A DNA stretch of 46,991 bases from an uncultured Clostridium sp. (GTDB lineage: Bacteria > Bacillota_I > Bacilli_A > RF39 > UBA660), in the NCBI GenBank assembly GCA_905193755.1, contig CAJJPX010000008.1, positions 1 to 46,991 on the forward strand, written 5' to 3'. This document shows, piece by piece, positions 25,378 through 32,854 of the stretch. The notes under the pieces are model-generated. The model was given only the letters and a program-made list of their open reading frames with translations. It made no database searches and was not told the DNA's origin. How positions within the stretch are numbered: the stretch's first letter is position 1; every line of letters begins with the position of its first letter. The translations under genes and the position numbers were made by a program.

Positions 25378-25379
25378 TT

Positions 25380-25402
25380 AAAAAGTATCCATAAAGGATA
25401 CT
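25380..25402 (-). terminator. Terminator of infC-rpmI-rplT
   Basis: AGTATCC (25384-25390) pairs with GGATACT (25396-25402) around a 5-nt loop; TTTT follows on the minus strand. Confidence 0.75.
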
Positions 25403-25409
25403 AATTTAA

Positions 25410-25943
25410 TTACTTATTTAAAGCTTCTACTAAATCAGCTTTTTTCATTGAAGAAGTAACTTCGATTCCTTTTTCAGCACAAGCAGCTTTTAATTCAGCT
25501 ACTGTTAATTTAGAATAATCAGTTTTAGCTTCTACTGTTTTTTCAACTTTCTTTTCTACTTCTTTAGCTTCTTTTTTTGGAGCTTTTCCTTCTAAAGCAT
25601 CTTTAGAAAGTTTAACTAATTTAGTGAATTCTTCTGGAGCGAATATAGCAAGTTCACTTAACATTTTTCTATTTATTTCGATATTAGCTTTTTTAAGTCC
25701 ATTAATGAATTTAGAATATACTATATCATTTGCTCTACAAGCTGCGTTGATTCTTGTAATCCATAATTTTCTAAAGTCATTTGCTCTTTTCTTTCTATCA
25801 TTAAAGCTATATGCTCCACTATGGAATAATTGTTCTTGAGCAGTCTTGTATAATCTATGTTTGCTTCCAAAATATCCTTTAGCTCTTTTTAATACTTTTC
25901 TTCTTCTATTTTTAGAAACATTTCCGCCTTTAACTCTTGCCAT
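25410..25943 (-). CDS. rplT: Ribosomal protein bL20 with C-terminal SAP-like extension
   Basis: Residues 1-118 are a complete bL20: MARVKGGNVSKNRRRK, AKGYFGSKHRLYKTAQEQ, NRKMLSELA. bL20 binds 23S rRNA early in 50S assembly and represses its own operon in Bacillus. The protein is 177 aa instead of ~118. A Lys/Glu/Ala linker (119-140) leads to a ~37-residue helix-turn-helix segment (DYSKLTVAELKAACAEKGI, then MKKADLVEALNK), which fits the SAP / Rho-N / HeH nucleic-acid-binding fold. RBS GGAGGGG. Last gene of the operon. Confidence 0.95.
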   Translation of the reverse strand: MARVKGGNVSKNRRRKVLKRAKGYFGSKHRLYKTAQEQLFHSGAYSFNDRKKRANDFRKLWITRINAACRANDIVYSKFINGLKKANIEINRKMLSELAIFAPEEFTKLVKLSKDALEGKAPKKEAKEVEKKVEKTVEAKTDYSKLTVAELKAACAEKGIEVTSSMKKADLVEALNK

Positions 25944-25956
25944 TTATAACCCCTCC

Positions 25957-26148
25957 TTACTTAACAAGTCCTCTATATCTTTTAGCGTCTCCACTACTTA
26001 ATACAGAACCCTTTCTTGATTTTCTATTGAAATCTGTTGATTTCTTTCCACTATTGTGGTTTGCTCCTACGTGTCCAATTTTTGTTGAACCAGAATTTCT
26101 TACTATGATTTTTTTACTGATTCCACCGTGTGATTTCATCTTTGGCAT
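25957..26148 (-). CDS. rpmI: Ribosomal protein bL35
   Basis: From the conserved MPKMKSHGG start this is 63 aa, close to the usual 64-66. It is basic, ends in SGDAKRYRGLVK and belongs to the 50S subunit. An ATG three codons upstream (26157) is in frame; AAAGGA lies 3 nt before it but about 12 nt before ATG 26148. The family N-terminus favours 26148; the longer form (MNY extension) is possible. It sits between infC and rplT as in other bacteria. Confidence 0.93.
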   Translation of the reverse strand: MPKMKSHGGISKKIIVRNSGSTKIGHVGANHNSGKKSTDFNRKSRKGSVLSSGDAKRYRGLVK

Positions 26149-26166
26149 ATAATTCATTCTTCCTTT

Positions 26167-26688
26167 CTACTTTTTTGGTGTTAAGAATAGTTGCATACTT
26201 CTACCTTCCATTTTTGGCATTTGTTCTATGTCTGCAACATCATTTAATCTTTCTGCAAACTTCATTATTACGTCGCGTCCTAATTCTGGATGAGCCATTT
26301 GTCTTCCTTTGAATCTTACTGCAACTTTAATCTTATGACCTTTTTCAATATATGCTTTCGCATTTCTTAATTTTGTTTCAAAATCTCCAACATCTATAGT
26401 AACACTTAAGCGATACTCTTTTGTTTCAAGATTTTGTTCTCTTTGCTTTTTCTTTGCTTCCTTTTCTCTTTTTTGTTTTTCATAACGAAACTTGTTATAG
26501 TCGATTATCTTACATACTGGATTTTTAGGATCGTTATTTAACAAAACTAAGTCAAGTCCTGCATACTTAGCAAGTGTTCTGGCATCATTTATATTTTTGA
26601 TGCCCATTTTTTCTCCATTAGGTCCAATTACCATAACGTTTTGAAAAGTTATTTGTTCATTAATTTGAACTTCGCTTTGCTTAGCTAT
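26167..26688 (-). CDS. infC: Translation initiation factor IF-3, probable AUA start
   Basis: Both IF3 domains are present: the N domain (QINEQITFQNVMVIGPNGEKMGI) and C domain (TIDVGDFETKLRNAKAYIEKGHKIKV), joined by a lysine-rich helix. IF3 checks start codons on the 30S subunit. GGAGGTG (26701-26695) lies 6 nt before an ATA at 26688-26686. That position gives a 173-aa protein with a normal IF3 N-terminus. The only ATG upstream (26703) overlaps this RBS and has none of its own. An AUU/AUA-type start is the classic self-control of infC. It follows an L20-type leader with an attenuator. Confidence 0.93.
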   Translation of the reverse strand: MAKQSEVQINEQITFQNVMVIGPNGEKMGIKNINDARTLAKYAGLDLVLLNNDPKNPVCKIIDYNKFRYEKQKREKEAKKKQREQNLETKEYRLSVTIDVGDFETKLRNAKAYIEKGHKIKVAVRFKGRQMAHPELGRDVIMKFAERLNDVADIEQMPKMEGRSMQLFLTPKK

Positions 26689-26703
26689 TGCTAACACCTC
26701 CAT

Positions 26704-26827
26704 ATTTTATATTTGAAAAAAGTGGACATAAGAGTCCACTTTAAAAACGTATTTTTACAAATAAGCTTTTGTACCAATGTATCTATACATCTGGTGAAGA
26801 GTGGCTCTCTTTCTTTCTTTTTCAACG
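26704..26827 (-). ncRNA. L20-type leader of infC-rpmI-rplT
   Basis: The ~124-nt untranslated leader runs from the predicted start near 26827. It holds a bulged hairpin with arms at 26773-26795 (ACCA-ATGTAT / ATACAT-TGGT), a purine-rich 5' part, and an intrinsic terminator just before the RBS (26715-26742). The layout and operon match the Bacillus L20 leader, where L20 binding to an rRNA-like fold favours termination. Identity is inferred from context and terminator; I could not align it to the Rfam model. Confidence 0.75.
26715..26742 (-). terminator. Attenuator in the infC leader
   Basis: AAAGTGGAC (26719-26727) pairs with GTCCACTTT (26734-26742) around a 6-nt loop; on the minus strand six T run through 26720-26715. 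It lies upstream of infC, not after a gene, as expected for an attenuator. Confidence 0.85.
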
Positions 26828-26833
26828 ATATTG

Positions 26834-26862
26834 ATTATATATTAATATTATTCATTTGTCAA
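26834..26862 (-). promoter_or_regulatory. Consensus sigma-A promoter of infC-rpmI-rplT
   Basis: TTGACA (26857-26862), a 17-bp spacer and TATAAT (26834-26839), both perfect consensus. The -35 box lies in the last codons of the upstream gene. Confidence 0.9.
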
Positions 26863-27717
26863 CAAATTATTAAAAATTTGTGATATATCTCCCTTAATTT
26901 CGTATGTTAAGCCATTTCTTACTGAAGAAGAAATTGTTACATCTTCAAAAATATTTGATAAGAAATTATATCCACTGTAATTATATTTTGTGTAATATTT
27001 ATCATATAATACAAATGATGCGATAATTCCTGTATCTATTTCGTAGAAACCCACTAACATTTTATAACTGTTTTGACTTACTTCTAGTACTAGAAGTCTT
27101 TTATTTTTATGTGTTGTATATTTAACACTTCCTGTTTGATATCCTGCATTTGCATATTGTTGTTTAAATACAGATGATTTCGAATTTAATCCACTCATAG
27201 ATGCTTTATAAATTCCTTCAATAATAACAATATCATTTCCGTTGTCAACCATCAATACATTTGATGTACCACTCGTGGTTTGTGTGTATGTATATCCAGT
27301 TCTTTTAACAAGTGTTGCTCCTTTAAATGATAGTGTATTCTTTTTTACATTTGGATTCTTACTTGTGTTATTACTGTTATTATTATTTGCATTATTATCT
27401 TCTTTTGTTGTATCTTTTGGAGTTTCTTTAATAATTATTGTGTCATTGTCTTCAGTTTTTTTAAGTGTTGGCATATAAGATATAAATAACACTGCAACTA
27501 TTACACATACTACAGCTATAATCGCTCCACTTAGTTCATCTTTTCTTCCAGTTTCTGTATTATTTGTATTATTGGATGTATTGTTATAATATCCAGTATT
27601 ATTAGACTGTGGTTGAAAATTATTTACCATTTGATTATTAATTGGATTTCCACATCTTCTACAAAATTTATCTCCTGGTATTAAATCATTTCCACATTTT
27701 ACACATTTATTATTCAT
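26848..27717 (-). CDS. Zinc-ribbon membrane protein, unknown
   Basis: The 289-aa protein starts with a zinc ribbon (C5-x2-C8 and C19-x2-C22: CVKC..CRRC), then a Asn/Gln-rich linker (~27-55), a single membrane helix (about residues 64-82), a second Asn/Thr-rich linker and an extracellular domain (~125-289). The outside part is Ser/Tyr-rich with beta-like strands. Proteins with a cytoplasmic zinc_ribbon_2 and one helix are common in Firmicutes and mostly uncharacterised. RBS AGGAAATGTAAT. Its last codons contain the -35 box of infC. Confidence 0.75.
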   Translation of the reverse strand: MNNKCVKCGNDLIPGDKFCRRCGNPINNQMVNNFQPQSNNTGYYNNTSNNTNNTETGRKDELSGAIIAVVCVIVAVLFISYMPTLKKTEDNDTIIIKETPKDTTKEDNNANNNNSNNTSKNPNVKKNTLSFKGATLVKRTGYTYTQTTSGTSNVLMVDNGNDIVIIEGIYKASMSGLNSKSSVFKQQYANAGYQTGSVKYTTHKNKRLLVLEVSQNSYKMLVGFYEIDTGIIASFVLYDKYYTKYNYSGYNFLSNIFEDVTISSSVRNGLTYEIKGDISQIFNNLLTNE

Positions 27718-27769
27718 ATTACATTTCCTATTATGTATTTATTTTATCATATATTGAAAGAAATGCAAT

Positions 27770-27791
27770 AAAAAAGCACCCGAAGGTGCTT
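27770..27791 (-). terminator. Terminator of the T-box-controlled proS
   Basis: AAGCACC (27774-27780) pairs with GGTGCTT (27785-27791), reading UUCG in the loop on the minus strand, followed by a T run (27775-27770). It is 120 bp after the proS stop. In that 120-nt stretch I see only a -10-like TATAAT without a matching -35. Confidence 0.85.
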
Positions 27792-27911
27792 GTTAACATC
27801 GTAATCGTTATCAGTTTTTACTCTATACTTACCACCTACCTTATGTATCCATTATATTTAGTGAATGTGAAAATTAGGTGTAATTTATATTAAAACTATA
27901 TAACTTTACAA

Positions 27912-29333
27912 TTAGTATTGTATACCCCATACAACTTTGTGTTTTGCTTTTTTACCACATACTACACATACTTCATCTTTATAGTCTTTTGTTTCAACTA
28001 TACATCTTGATTTAGTACCTTTAATTTCTTTCATCTTAAGTTCGCAATCTAAGTCACCGCACCAATGTGCATTTACAAAGCCTGGACGTGTATTCATAAT
28101 TTCTTCTACATCTTTTAACGTTTTAGCATCGTATGTTCTATTTTTTGTATTTTCAAGTGCTTTATTATAAAGACTATCTTGTATATCAGTTAGTAATCTT
28201 TGTACATTATTTAATACTTCATTTGTATTTACAAGTTCTTTTTCACTAGTATCTCTTCTAACAAGTGTTACTTTGTTGTTCTCTAAGTCTCTTGGACCTA
28301 CTTCTATTCTAACGGGTATACCATTTACTTCTGCTTCTGCAAATTTGAATCCAGCACTCTTATCAGATGTATCTATATATGAAGTTATATTGTTTTTATG
28401 TAGTTCATCATTTAAATTATTACAAACATTAAGTAGTTCATCTGTCATTTTAATTGGTACTACGCAAACTTGTTTTGGAGCTATCTTTGGAGGTAATACT
28501 AAGCCTTTATCATCTCCATGAACCATTATTAAGGCTCCTATCATTCTAGTAGTTGATCCCCATGATGTTTGATAACAATATTCAAATTTATTTTCTTTGT
28601 TTACAAATTTTACATCGTATGCTTTAGCAAATTTTTGTCCGAAGTAATGGCTAGTTGCTGATTGAAGACATACTCCGTTTTGCATCATTGCTTCTACTGT
28701 AAGAGTATATTCTGCTCCTGCAAATTTTTCTTTTTCTGTTTTTCTTCCAGTTACTACTGGTATTGCTAAGTATTCTTCAAAGAATCTCTTGTATGTATTT
28801 AACATTCTTTCTGTTTCTTCCATAGCTTCCTTTTCAGTTGCATGTACAGTATGTCCTTCTTGCCATAAGAACTCTCTACTTCTTAAGAATGGTCTTGTTT
28901 CTTTTTCCCATCTAATAACATTACACCATTGATTATATAGTTTTGGTAAATCTCTATATGTTTTTACTATATTCTTATAATAATCACAGAATAGAGATTC
29001 ACTAGTAGGTCGGAATGCTAGTCTTTCTTCTAATTTATTACTTCCACCTTCTGTTACCCAAGCAACTTCCGGAGCAAAACCCTCTACAAGTTCTCCTTCT
29101 TTCTTAAGTAAATTTTCTGGTATCATAACTGGTAGGTATACATTTTGATGTCCAAGTTCTTTGAACATACCATCCATTACTTTTTGAATATTTTCCCATA
29201 TAGCATACCCATTAGGTTCAAAAATAATAAATCCTTTTACATTTGAATATTCTGCTAAATGAGCTGCTTTTACTACATCTGTATACCATGATGCAAAGTC
29301 TTTACTTCTTTCAGTAATTTTTTCGTTTTTCAT
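27912..29333 (-). CDS. proS: Prolyl-tRNA synthetase, type 3 (archaeal/eukaryotic-like)
   Basis: The 473-aa protein is the short ProRS form without an insertion (editing) domain between motifs 2 and 3. Motif 2 is RPFLRSREFLWQEGHTVH. A C-terminal zinc domain has cysteines in HWCGDLDC, SRCIV and VCVVCGKK and ends in a tyrosine, as in archaeal and mycoplasmal enzymes. It charges tRNA-Pro. A proline-specific T-box leader controls it. A second ProRS of bacterial type 1 is encoded at 38114-39814. RBS GGAAGGAAGGAATGAA before ATG 29333. Confidence 0.95.
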   Translation of the reverse strand: MKNEKITERSKDFASWYTDVVKAAHLAEYSNVKGFIIFEPNGYAIWENIQKVMDGMFKELGHQNVYLPVMIPENLLKKEGELVEGFAPEVAWVTEGGSNKLEERLAFRPTSESLFCDYYKNIVKTYRDLPKLYNQWCNVIRWEKETRPFLRSREFLWQEGHTVHATEKEAMEETERMLNTYKRFFEEYLAIPVVTGRKTEKEKFAGAEYTLTVEAMMQNGVCLQSATSHYFGQKFAKAYDVKFVNKENKFEYCYQTSWGSTTRMIGALIMVHGDDKGLVLPPKIAPKQVCVVPIKMTDELLNVCNNLNDELHKNNITSYIDTSDKSAGFKFAEAEVNGIPVRIEVGPRDLENNKVTLVRRDTSEKELVNTNEVLNNVQRLLTDIQDSLYNKALENTKNRTYDAKTLKDVEEIMNTRPGFVNAHWCGDLDCELKMKEIKGTKSRCIVETKDYKDEVCVVCGKKAKHKVVWGIQY

Positions 29334-29539
29334 TTCATTCCTTCCTTCCTAAATAAAAAGAATGGTCACTAAGGAGTCAATAAGACGGTACCATCCTTTA
29401 TTTATCTTTCTTTTTTAACGACTTTTTAGGCCGATTTTGCATATATTGAGGTAGGAGTTAATTAAATATATTATCTAGTTTCCACTATCCTAGAATCACT
29501 ATAAAAAGGGATTTAATAACATTCCTCAAGCAAATTTAT
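29334..29539 (-). ncRNA. T-box leader with proline specifier CCU
   Basis: The T-box core GGATGGTACCGT (29385-29396, minus strand) lies just before a terminator. Stem I is closed at its base by TTGAGG with CCTCAA (29446-29451), and the codon right before that helix, with the usual A between, is CCU (29453-29455), a proline codon. Uncharged tRNA-Pro should pair there and with the T-box to prevent termination. The whole 360-bp gap 29334-29693 holds this leader, its promoter, and the mscS upstream region. Confidence 0.92.
29353..29398 (-). terminator. T-box terminator
   Basis: AAGGATGGT pairs with ACCATTCTT (plus-strand arms 29390-29398 and 29358-29366, one G-U), followed on the minus strand by a T run. 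The arm includes the T-box bases, so antiterminator and terminator are exclusive. Confidence 0.85.
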
Positions 29540-29545
29540 GAATAG

Positions 29546-29574
29546 ATTATAGCACAATTAAATATAATAATCAA
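29546..29574 (-). promoter_or_regulatory. Sigma-A promoter of the proS T-box transcript
   Basis: TTGATT (29569-29574), a 17-bp spacer and TATAAT (29546-29551) on the minus strand. Confidence 0.75.
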
Positions 29575-29693
29575 TTCATTTATTTACACATTTTATGTAA
29601 AATTTTGAAAATACGCTTATTTAGCCTTATAGATTTATGACATATATGTTATATTAATTGAACCTGCTTATTTTAGGTAGAAAGGATGATAAT

Positions 29694-30572
29694 ATGAAAT
29701 ATATTAATAAAATAATAGTTTATATAGCTGACTTTACCTCTTTAGATGAAAAATATATCTTATCAATATTTCAATCTTTATTTGTATTTCTTGCGATGAA
29801 ACTAATTTATAAATTTATTGAGATTATTAATAATCGTTTTAACCCTAATGATAAGAAAAAATATAATTTAAATAAGAATGTGAAACTTGTTTGTTCGATT
29901 ATTACAATACTTTGTTTTGTTCTTATATGGCAAGATTATTTTAAAGATTTTTTAACATTTATTAGTGTTATATCAGCGGCTTTGACTTTAGCTGTTAGAG
30001 ATATTGTTGTTAATTTCTTTTCTGGTATTTATATAAAGATAGCAAAACCATTTAAAGTAGAAGATAGAATTGCTATTGGAAACTCTATTGGAGATGTTAT
30101 AAATATTAGTATTTTGTCTTTTGAAATACTCGAAGTACGTAGCGAGGATGAAGGTGAGCAAAGTACAGGTATTATTATTCAAGTTCCTGCTTCTAAAATA
30201 TTTACGGAGTATTTAAAAAACTATTCTAAAGCATTTAAATATGTATGGAAGGAAATGTCTATAAAAGTACCCATAAATAGTAATGTTCCTAAAGTAAAAA
30301 AAGAACTTTATGGAATTATCAGAAATAATCAAGTAGTATCCTCTATTCCTAATAAAATGGAACGAGAACTTGATAGTGCTACTGGAGATTATAGAATATA
30401 TTATAATAAACTCGAACCTATCATTTATACTAAAATAGTTGATAATTATGTATTACTTACCATGAGATTTTTAGTTCATCCCAAAAAGGTTCGTAATGTT
30501 GAAAGTGAATTATGGAATCAAATATTAATATCATCTAATAATGGTAAAATTAAGTTATATTCTGGAGAATAA
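29694..30572 (+). CDS. MscS family mechanosensitive channel
   Basis: From ATG 29694 this is 292 aa. Three membrane helices are visible: about residues 17-38, 58-78, and the pore helix ISAALTLAVRDIVVNFFSGIYI (near 92-113), followed by the beta domain (KPFKVEDRIAIGNSIGDVINI) and a C-terminal alpha/beta vestibule. It releases solutes under hypo-osmotic stress. The pore helix has the small-residue pattern of MscS TM3. AAAGGA lies 8 nt before ATG 29694; a TTG at 29658 upstream of the RBS is rejected. No strong promoter is seen; a weak TATATT lies near 29650. Confidence 0.9.
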   Translation: MKYINKIIVYIADFTSLDEKYILSIFQSLFVFLAMKLIYKFIEIINNRFNPNDKKKYNLNKNVKLVCSIITILCFVLIWQDYFKDFLTFISVISAALTLAVRDIVVNFFSGIYIKIAKPFKVEDRIAIGNSIGDVINISILSFEILEVRSEDEGEQSTGIIIQVPASKIFTEYLKNYSKAFKYVWKEMSIKVPINSNVPKVKKELYGIIRNNQVVSSIPNKMERELDSATGDYRIYYNKLEPIIYTKIVDNYVLLTMRFLVHPKKVRNVESELWNQILISSNNGKIKLYSGE

Positions 30573-30573
30573 A

Positions 30574-30602
30574 AAAATATTGTTTTGGAAACAATATTTT
30601 TA
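30574..30602. terminator. Bidirectional terminator between mscS and the ytxH-like gene
   Basis: AAAATATTGTTT (30574-30585) pairs perfectly with AAACAATATTTT (30589-30600) around a 3-nt loop, with A/T runs on both sides. Confidence 0.75.
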
Positions 30603-30608
30603 TTTTAA

Positions 30609-31037
30609 TTATTTATTCTTTTTGTTTTTTCCATCTTCTTCAAGTTTTTCTTGAATTTCTTTAACAACTTTAAGTGCTTGTTTTCTTACTTCATCAGCTG
30701 CTTTTTCAACTACTGGAGTACTTTTTTCAATAGCATACTTATAAAGTTCTTCTGCTTTTTCTTTGATTTTTTGAGCTTGTTCTAATGCTAGATCTTTTGC
30801 TTTTTCTTTATCTAGTGCAGCTAGTTCAGCTTGAAGTGTTTCAGCTTTGAATAGTAATTCGTCTTTTACTTCGTCTAAATCTACTTCTCTTAATTTATCA
30901 AGTAATTCATCTACTTTCTTTTTAAGAACTTTTCTAGTATTTTTTCCTTTATCTGGAGCAAATAATAATCCTAATCCAGCACCAATTGCTAATCCACCTA
31001 CGAATTTTCCAAATCCGCCTTTTCTCTCTTTACTCAT
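30609..31037 (-). CDS. YtxH-like envelope/stress protein
   Basis: The 142-aa protein begins with basic residues and a Gly/Ala-rich hydrophobic hairpin, FGKFVGGLAIGAGLGLLFAP (about 9-28), followed by DKGKNTRK: the YtxH signature. Long charged amphipathic helices fill the rest (~30-142). YtxH proteins are general-stress or envelope-associated with no known activity. ATG 31037 overlaps the upstream gene by 8 nt, which is translational coupling; AAGG lies about 10 nt before it. An ATG at 31043 is an alternative. Confidence 0.82.
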   Translation of the reverse strand: MSKERKGGFGKFVGGLAIGAGLGLLFAPDKGKNTRKVLKKKVDELLDKLREVDLDEVKDELLFKAETLQAELAALDKEKAKDLALEQAQKIKEKAEELYKYAIEKSTPVVEKAADEVRKQALKVVKEIQEKLEEDGKNKKNK

Positions 31038-31323
31038 CGTCATCAACCTTCACTTTCTTTGTATTTCTTTTTTTGAATATTTTGTTAAATACACTTGATA
31101 TAAAATTGATTACTATATCACTTACCATTGATACTCTATCAGTAGCAAAATCAATAATATTAAATAATTTATCTAATGATTTTGCTTTTTCTGAGATATC
31201 TTCTAGTATGTCATCAACTTTGTTCATTGTGATAATTAACTTAATTCCAATCCATATAGCTACTACTAGAAGTACTATTAATAAAAAGTATATTACTATA
31301 GGTAGTGCTTCTGCTAAGTTCAT
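31030..31323 (-). CDS. DUF948/YtxG-like small membrane protein
   Basis: The 97-aa protein has one N-terminal membrane helix (about residues 7-32, ALPIVIYFLLIVLLVVAIWIGIKL) followed by an amphipathic helix with regular Ile/Leu/Val heptads. That is the layout of DUF948 (YtxG) proteins, which usually lie next to ytxH as here. The tail is basic then acidic (KKRNTKK..DDDE). RBS AAGGAGG, 8 nt before ATG 31323. Confidence 0.78.
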   Translation of the reverse strand: MNLAEALPIVIYFLLIVLLVVAIWIGIKLIITMNKVDDILEDISEKAKSLDKLFNIIDFATDRVSMVSDIVINFISSVFNKIFKKRNTKKVKVDDDE

Positions 31324-31325
31324 TT

Positions 31326-32183
31326 CTAATCCTCCTTATCATCATACATAGAATCTATTAAATTAAATAGATCATGTTCTAAAGTACTATTAGTCATAGT
31401 TTTATCATTTTCACTATTGTTTTCTTCATCAGTATCTTCAAAATTTTCAAGTTCCATTTTATCTTCTAATTCTCCTACTGATACTTCTGAAGTAGTACTT
31501 TCAATTTTACTAATTATGTCTTCTATTTTGCTTGTCTTTTTATCTAATTCATTTACTGATTCATCTATTTTATTTATTTCGTTGCTTATAACTTCAGGAG
31601 TTAATTTATTCATTGAATTTAGTGTATCTTCTAACTCATCTTCTAGTGTTCCATATGCCTTTCTTCTAACAGTATCATATGTACTAGCAGAGTCTTTTAT
31701 AACTAGCTCTTCTTTTTTCACTGGTTTTGCAACAACTTCTTCTCTTTTATAATCTTTATCTAATATACCATAAATTGGTGATATTACTGGGCTTGGTTTG
31801 AAGATTTTTGGTTGTTCAGGAATAGCTGGTTTTTGTACTTCTTGTCTTTTAGTTATTTTTGGTTCTGGATTTAGTACGCTTCTTCTTGGTGGTAAATCAA
31901 CTTCTTCATCGTCAAACTCAGTAAAGTTAAATGTTCTTTCACTTCTAAACAATTCTCTTTCACTAAAGTTATTATCTCTTTTAGGTTCTTCGATCACTCT
32001 TTTAACTTCTTCAACTTCACGTTTTGGCTCTTCTCTAGTTATTTTTATTTCTTCAACTTTAGGTTTTTCTTCTATTTCTTTTTCTTTCTTTACTACTTTA
32101 TCAACTTTTTTAATTTCAGCTTCAGGTTCATCAACATATTCTTCATCATAGAATATATTTTTAAGTTTATTTAAAAGCTTCAC
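31326..32183 (-). CDS. Acidic low-complexity cytoplasmic protein, possible division/envelope scaffold
   Basis: The 285-aa protein has a short amphipathic start (MKLLNKLKNIFYDEEY), long Glu/Lys/Pro-rich disorder (17-115), a compact conserved-looking motif FKPSPVISPIYGILDKDY (about 131-148) and a helical Glu-rich C-terminal half. I recognise no named family. The amphipathic start and the short central motif suggest a membrane-tethered scaffold with a partner-binding peptide; that is inference. Start is GTG 32183, 5 nt after GAGGTG. Two bp separate it from the DUF948 gene. Confidence 0.7.
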   Translation of the reverse strand: MKLLNKLKNIFYDEEYVDEPEAEIKKVDKVVKKEKEIEEKPKVEEIKITREEPKREVEEVKRVIEEPKRDNNFSERELFRSERTFNFTEFDDEEVDLPPRRSVLNPEPKITKRQEVQKPAIPEQPKIFKPSPVISPIYGILDKDYKREEVVAKPVKKEELVIKDSASTYDTVRRKAYGTLEDELEDTLNSMNKLTPEVISNEINKIDESVNELDKKTSKIEDIISKIESTTSEVSVGELEDKMELENFEDTDEENNSENDKTMTNSTLEHDLFNLIDSMYDDKED

Positions 32184-32200
32184 AATTGCACCTCTTTCTT

Positions 32201-32815
32201 TTACTCTTCATTCTCATTAATATACTCAAGAACATTTTTCTTTTCGTTTTTATCTTTAGGTTCTGGAATTTTATATGTTGTTTCTTTTGTATCTAAATCT
32301 CTATCATTAAGTTGCTTTTCTATTACTGAATCATTATATTTTATAGAGTTTAGAATTGTTATTCCACGTGAAATAGCATATCTTATCTCACTTTCTTCTA
32401 CCTCTACTTCTATTATAGCATAATTATAACACAACTCAACAAAAAATTTATCATTATTTTTTCTTATTCTTAAGTATCCTTCGGAATTATTTTTGTCGAA
32501 TGAATAAAAGTAATAATCATCTATATTTTTCGTTTCATCAACACCTTTTTTGTAGTAATAACTTACTATATCTACGTTTAGGTAATAGATGTTATTATGA
32601 GATGATATCACTTGATTAAATCCTTCATCTTTGCTTACATTAAAACCTGTTGGTAAATAATATTTATAACCTTTATTATTAGTATTATGTAAATCGTTTG
32701 TTTCTATGGTTGCATAATTTATTATGTCTTCATACGAAAAGCTATTCATATAGTATGTGTTTGTACATCCTGTAAATAAGAATAGACATAATACAATCAT
32801 TATTTTTTTATACAT
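32201..32815 (-). CDS. Predicted lipoprotein, unknown
   Basis: The 204-aa protein has a 16-residue signal peptide (KKIMIVLCLFLFTG) with lipobox cysteine at residue 17 (FTGC-TN). The mature domain (to ~165) is Tyr/Asn-rich with predicted beta strands (NNIYYLNVDIVSYYYKKG, EGYLRIRK, KFFVELCYNYAIIEVEV) and ends in a charged tail. No family recognised. It is 39 bp after trmB and 17 bp before the next gene, in one operon. RBS AGGAGA before ATG 32815. Confidence 0.78.
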   Translation of the reverse strand: MYKKIMIVLCLFLFTGCTNTYYMNSFSYEDIINYATIETNDLHNTNNKGYKYYLPTGFNVSKDEGFNQVISSHNNIYYLNVDIVSYYYKKGVDETKNIDDYYFYSFDKNNSEGYLRIRKNNDKFFVELCYNYAIIEVEVEESEIRYAISRGITILNSIKYNDSVIEKQLNDRDLDTKETTYKIPEPKDKNEKKNVLEYINENEE

Positions 32816-32854
32816 TTTCTTGTCTCCTACTACTTTAAAATTATAACAAATTAT

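Noticed and set aside
27642..27893. 83-codon plus-strand ORF across the proS terminator
   Set aside because: It is antisense to the start of the zinc-ribbon gene and crosses the UUCG terminator, with no RBS or family similarity.
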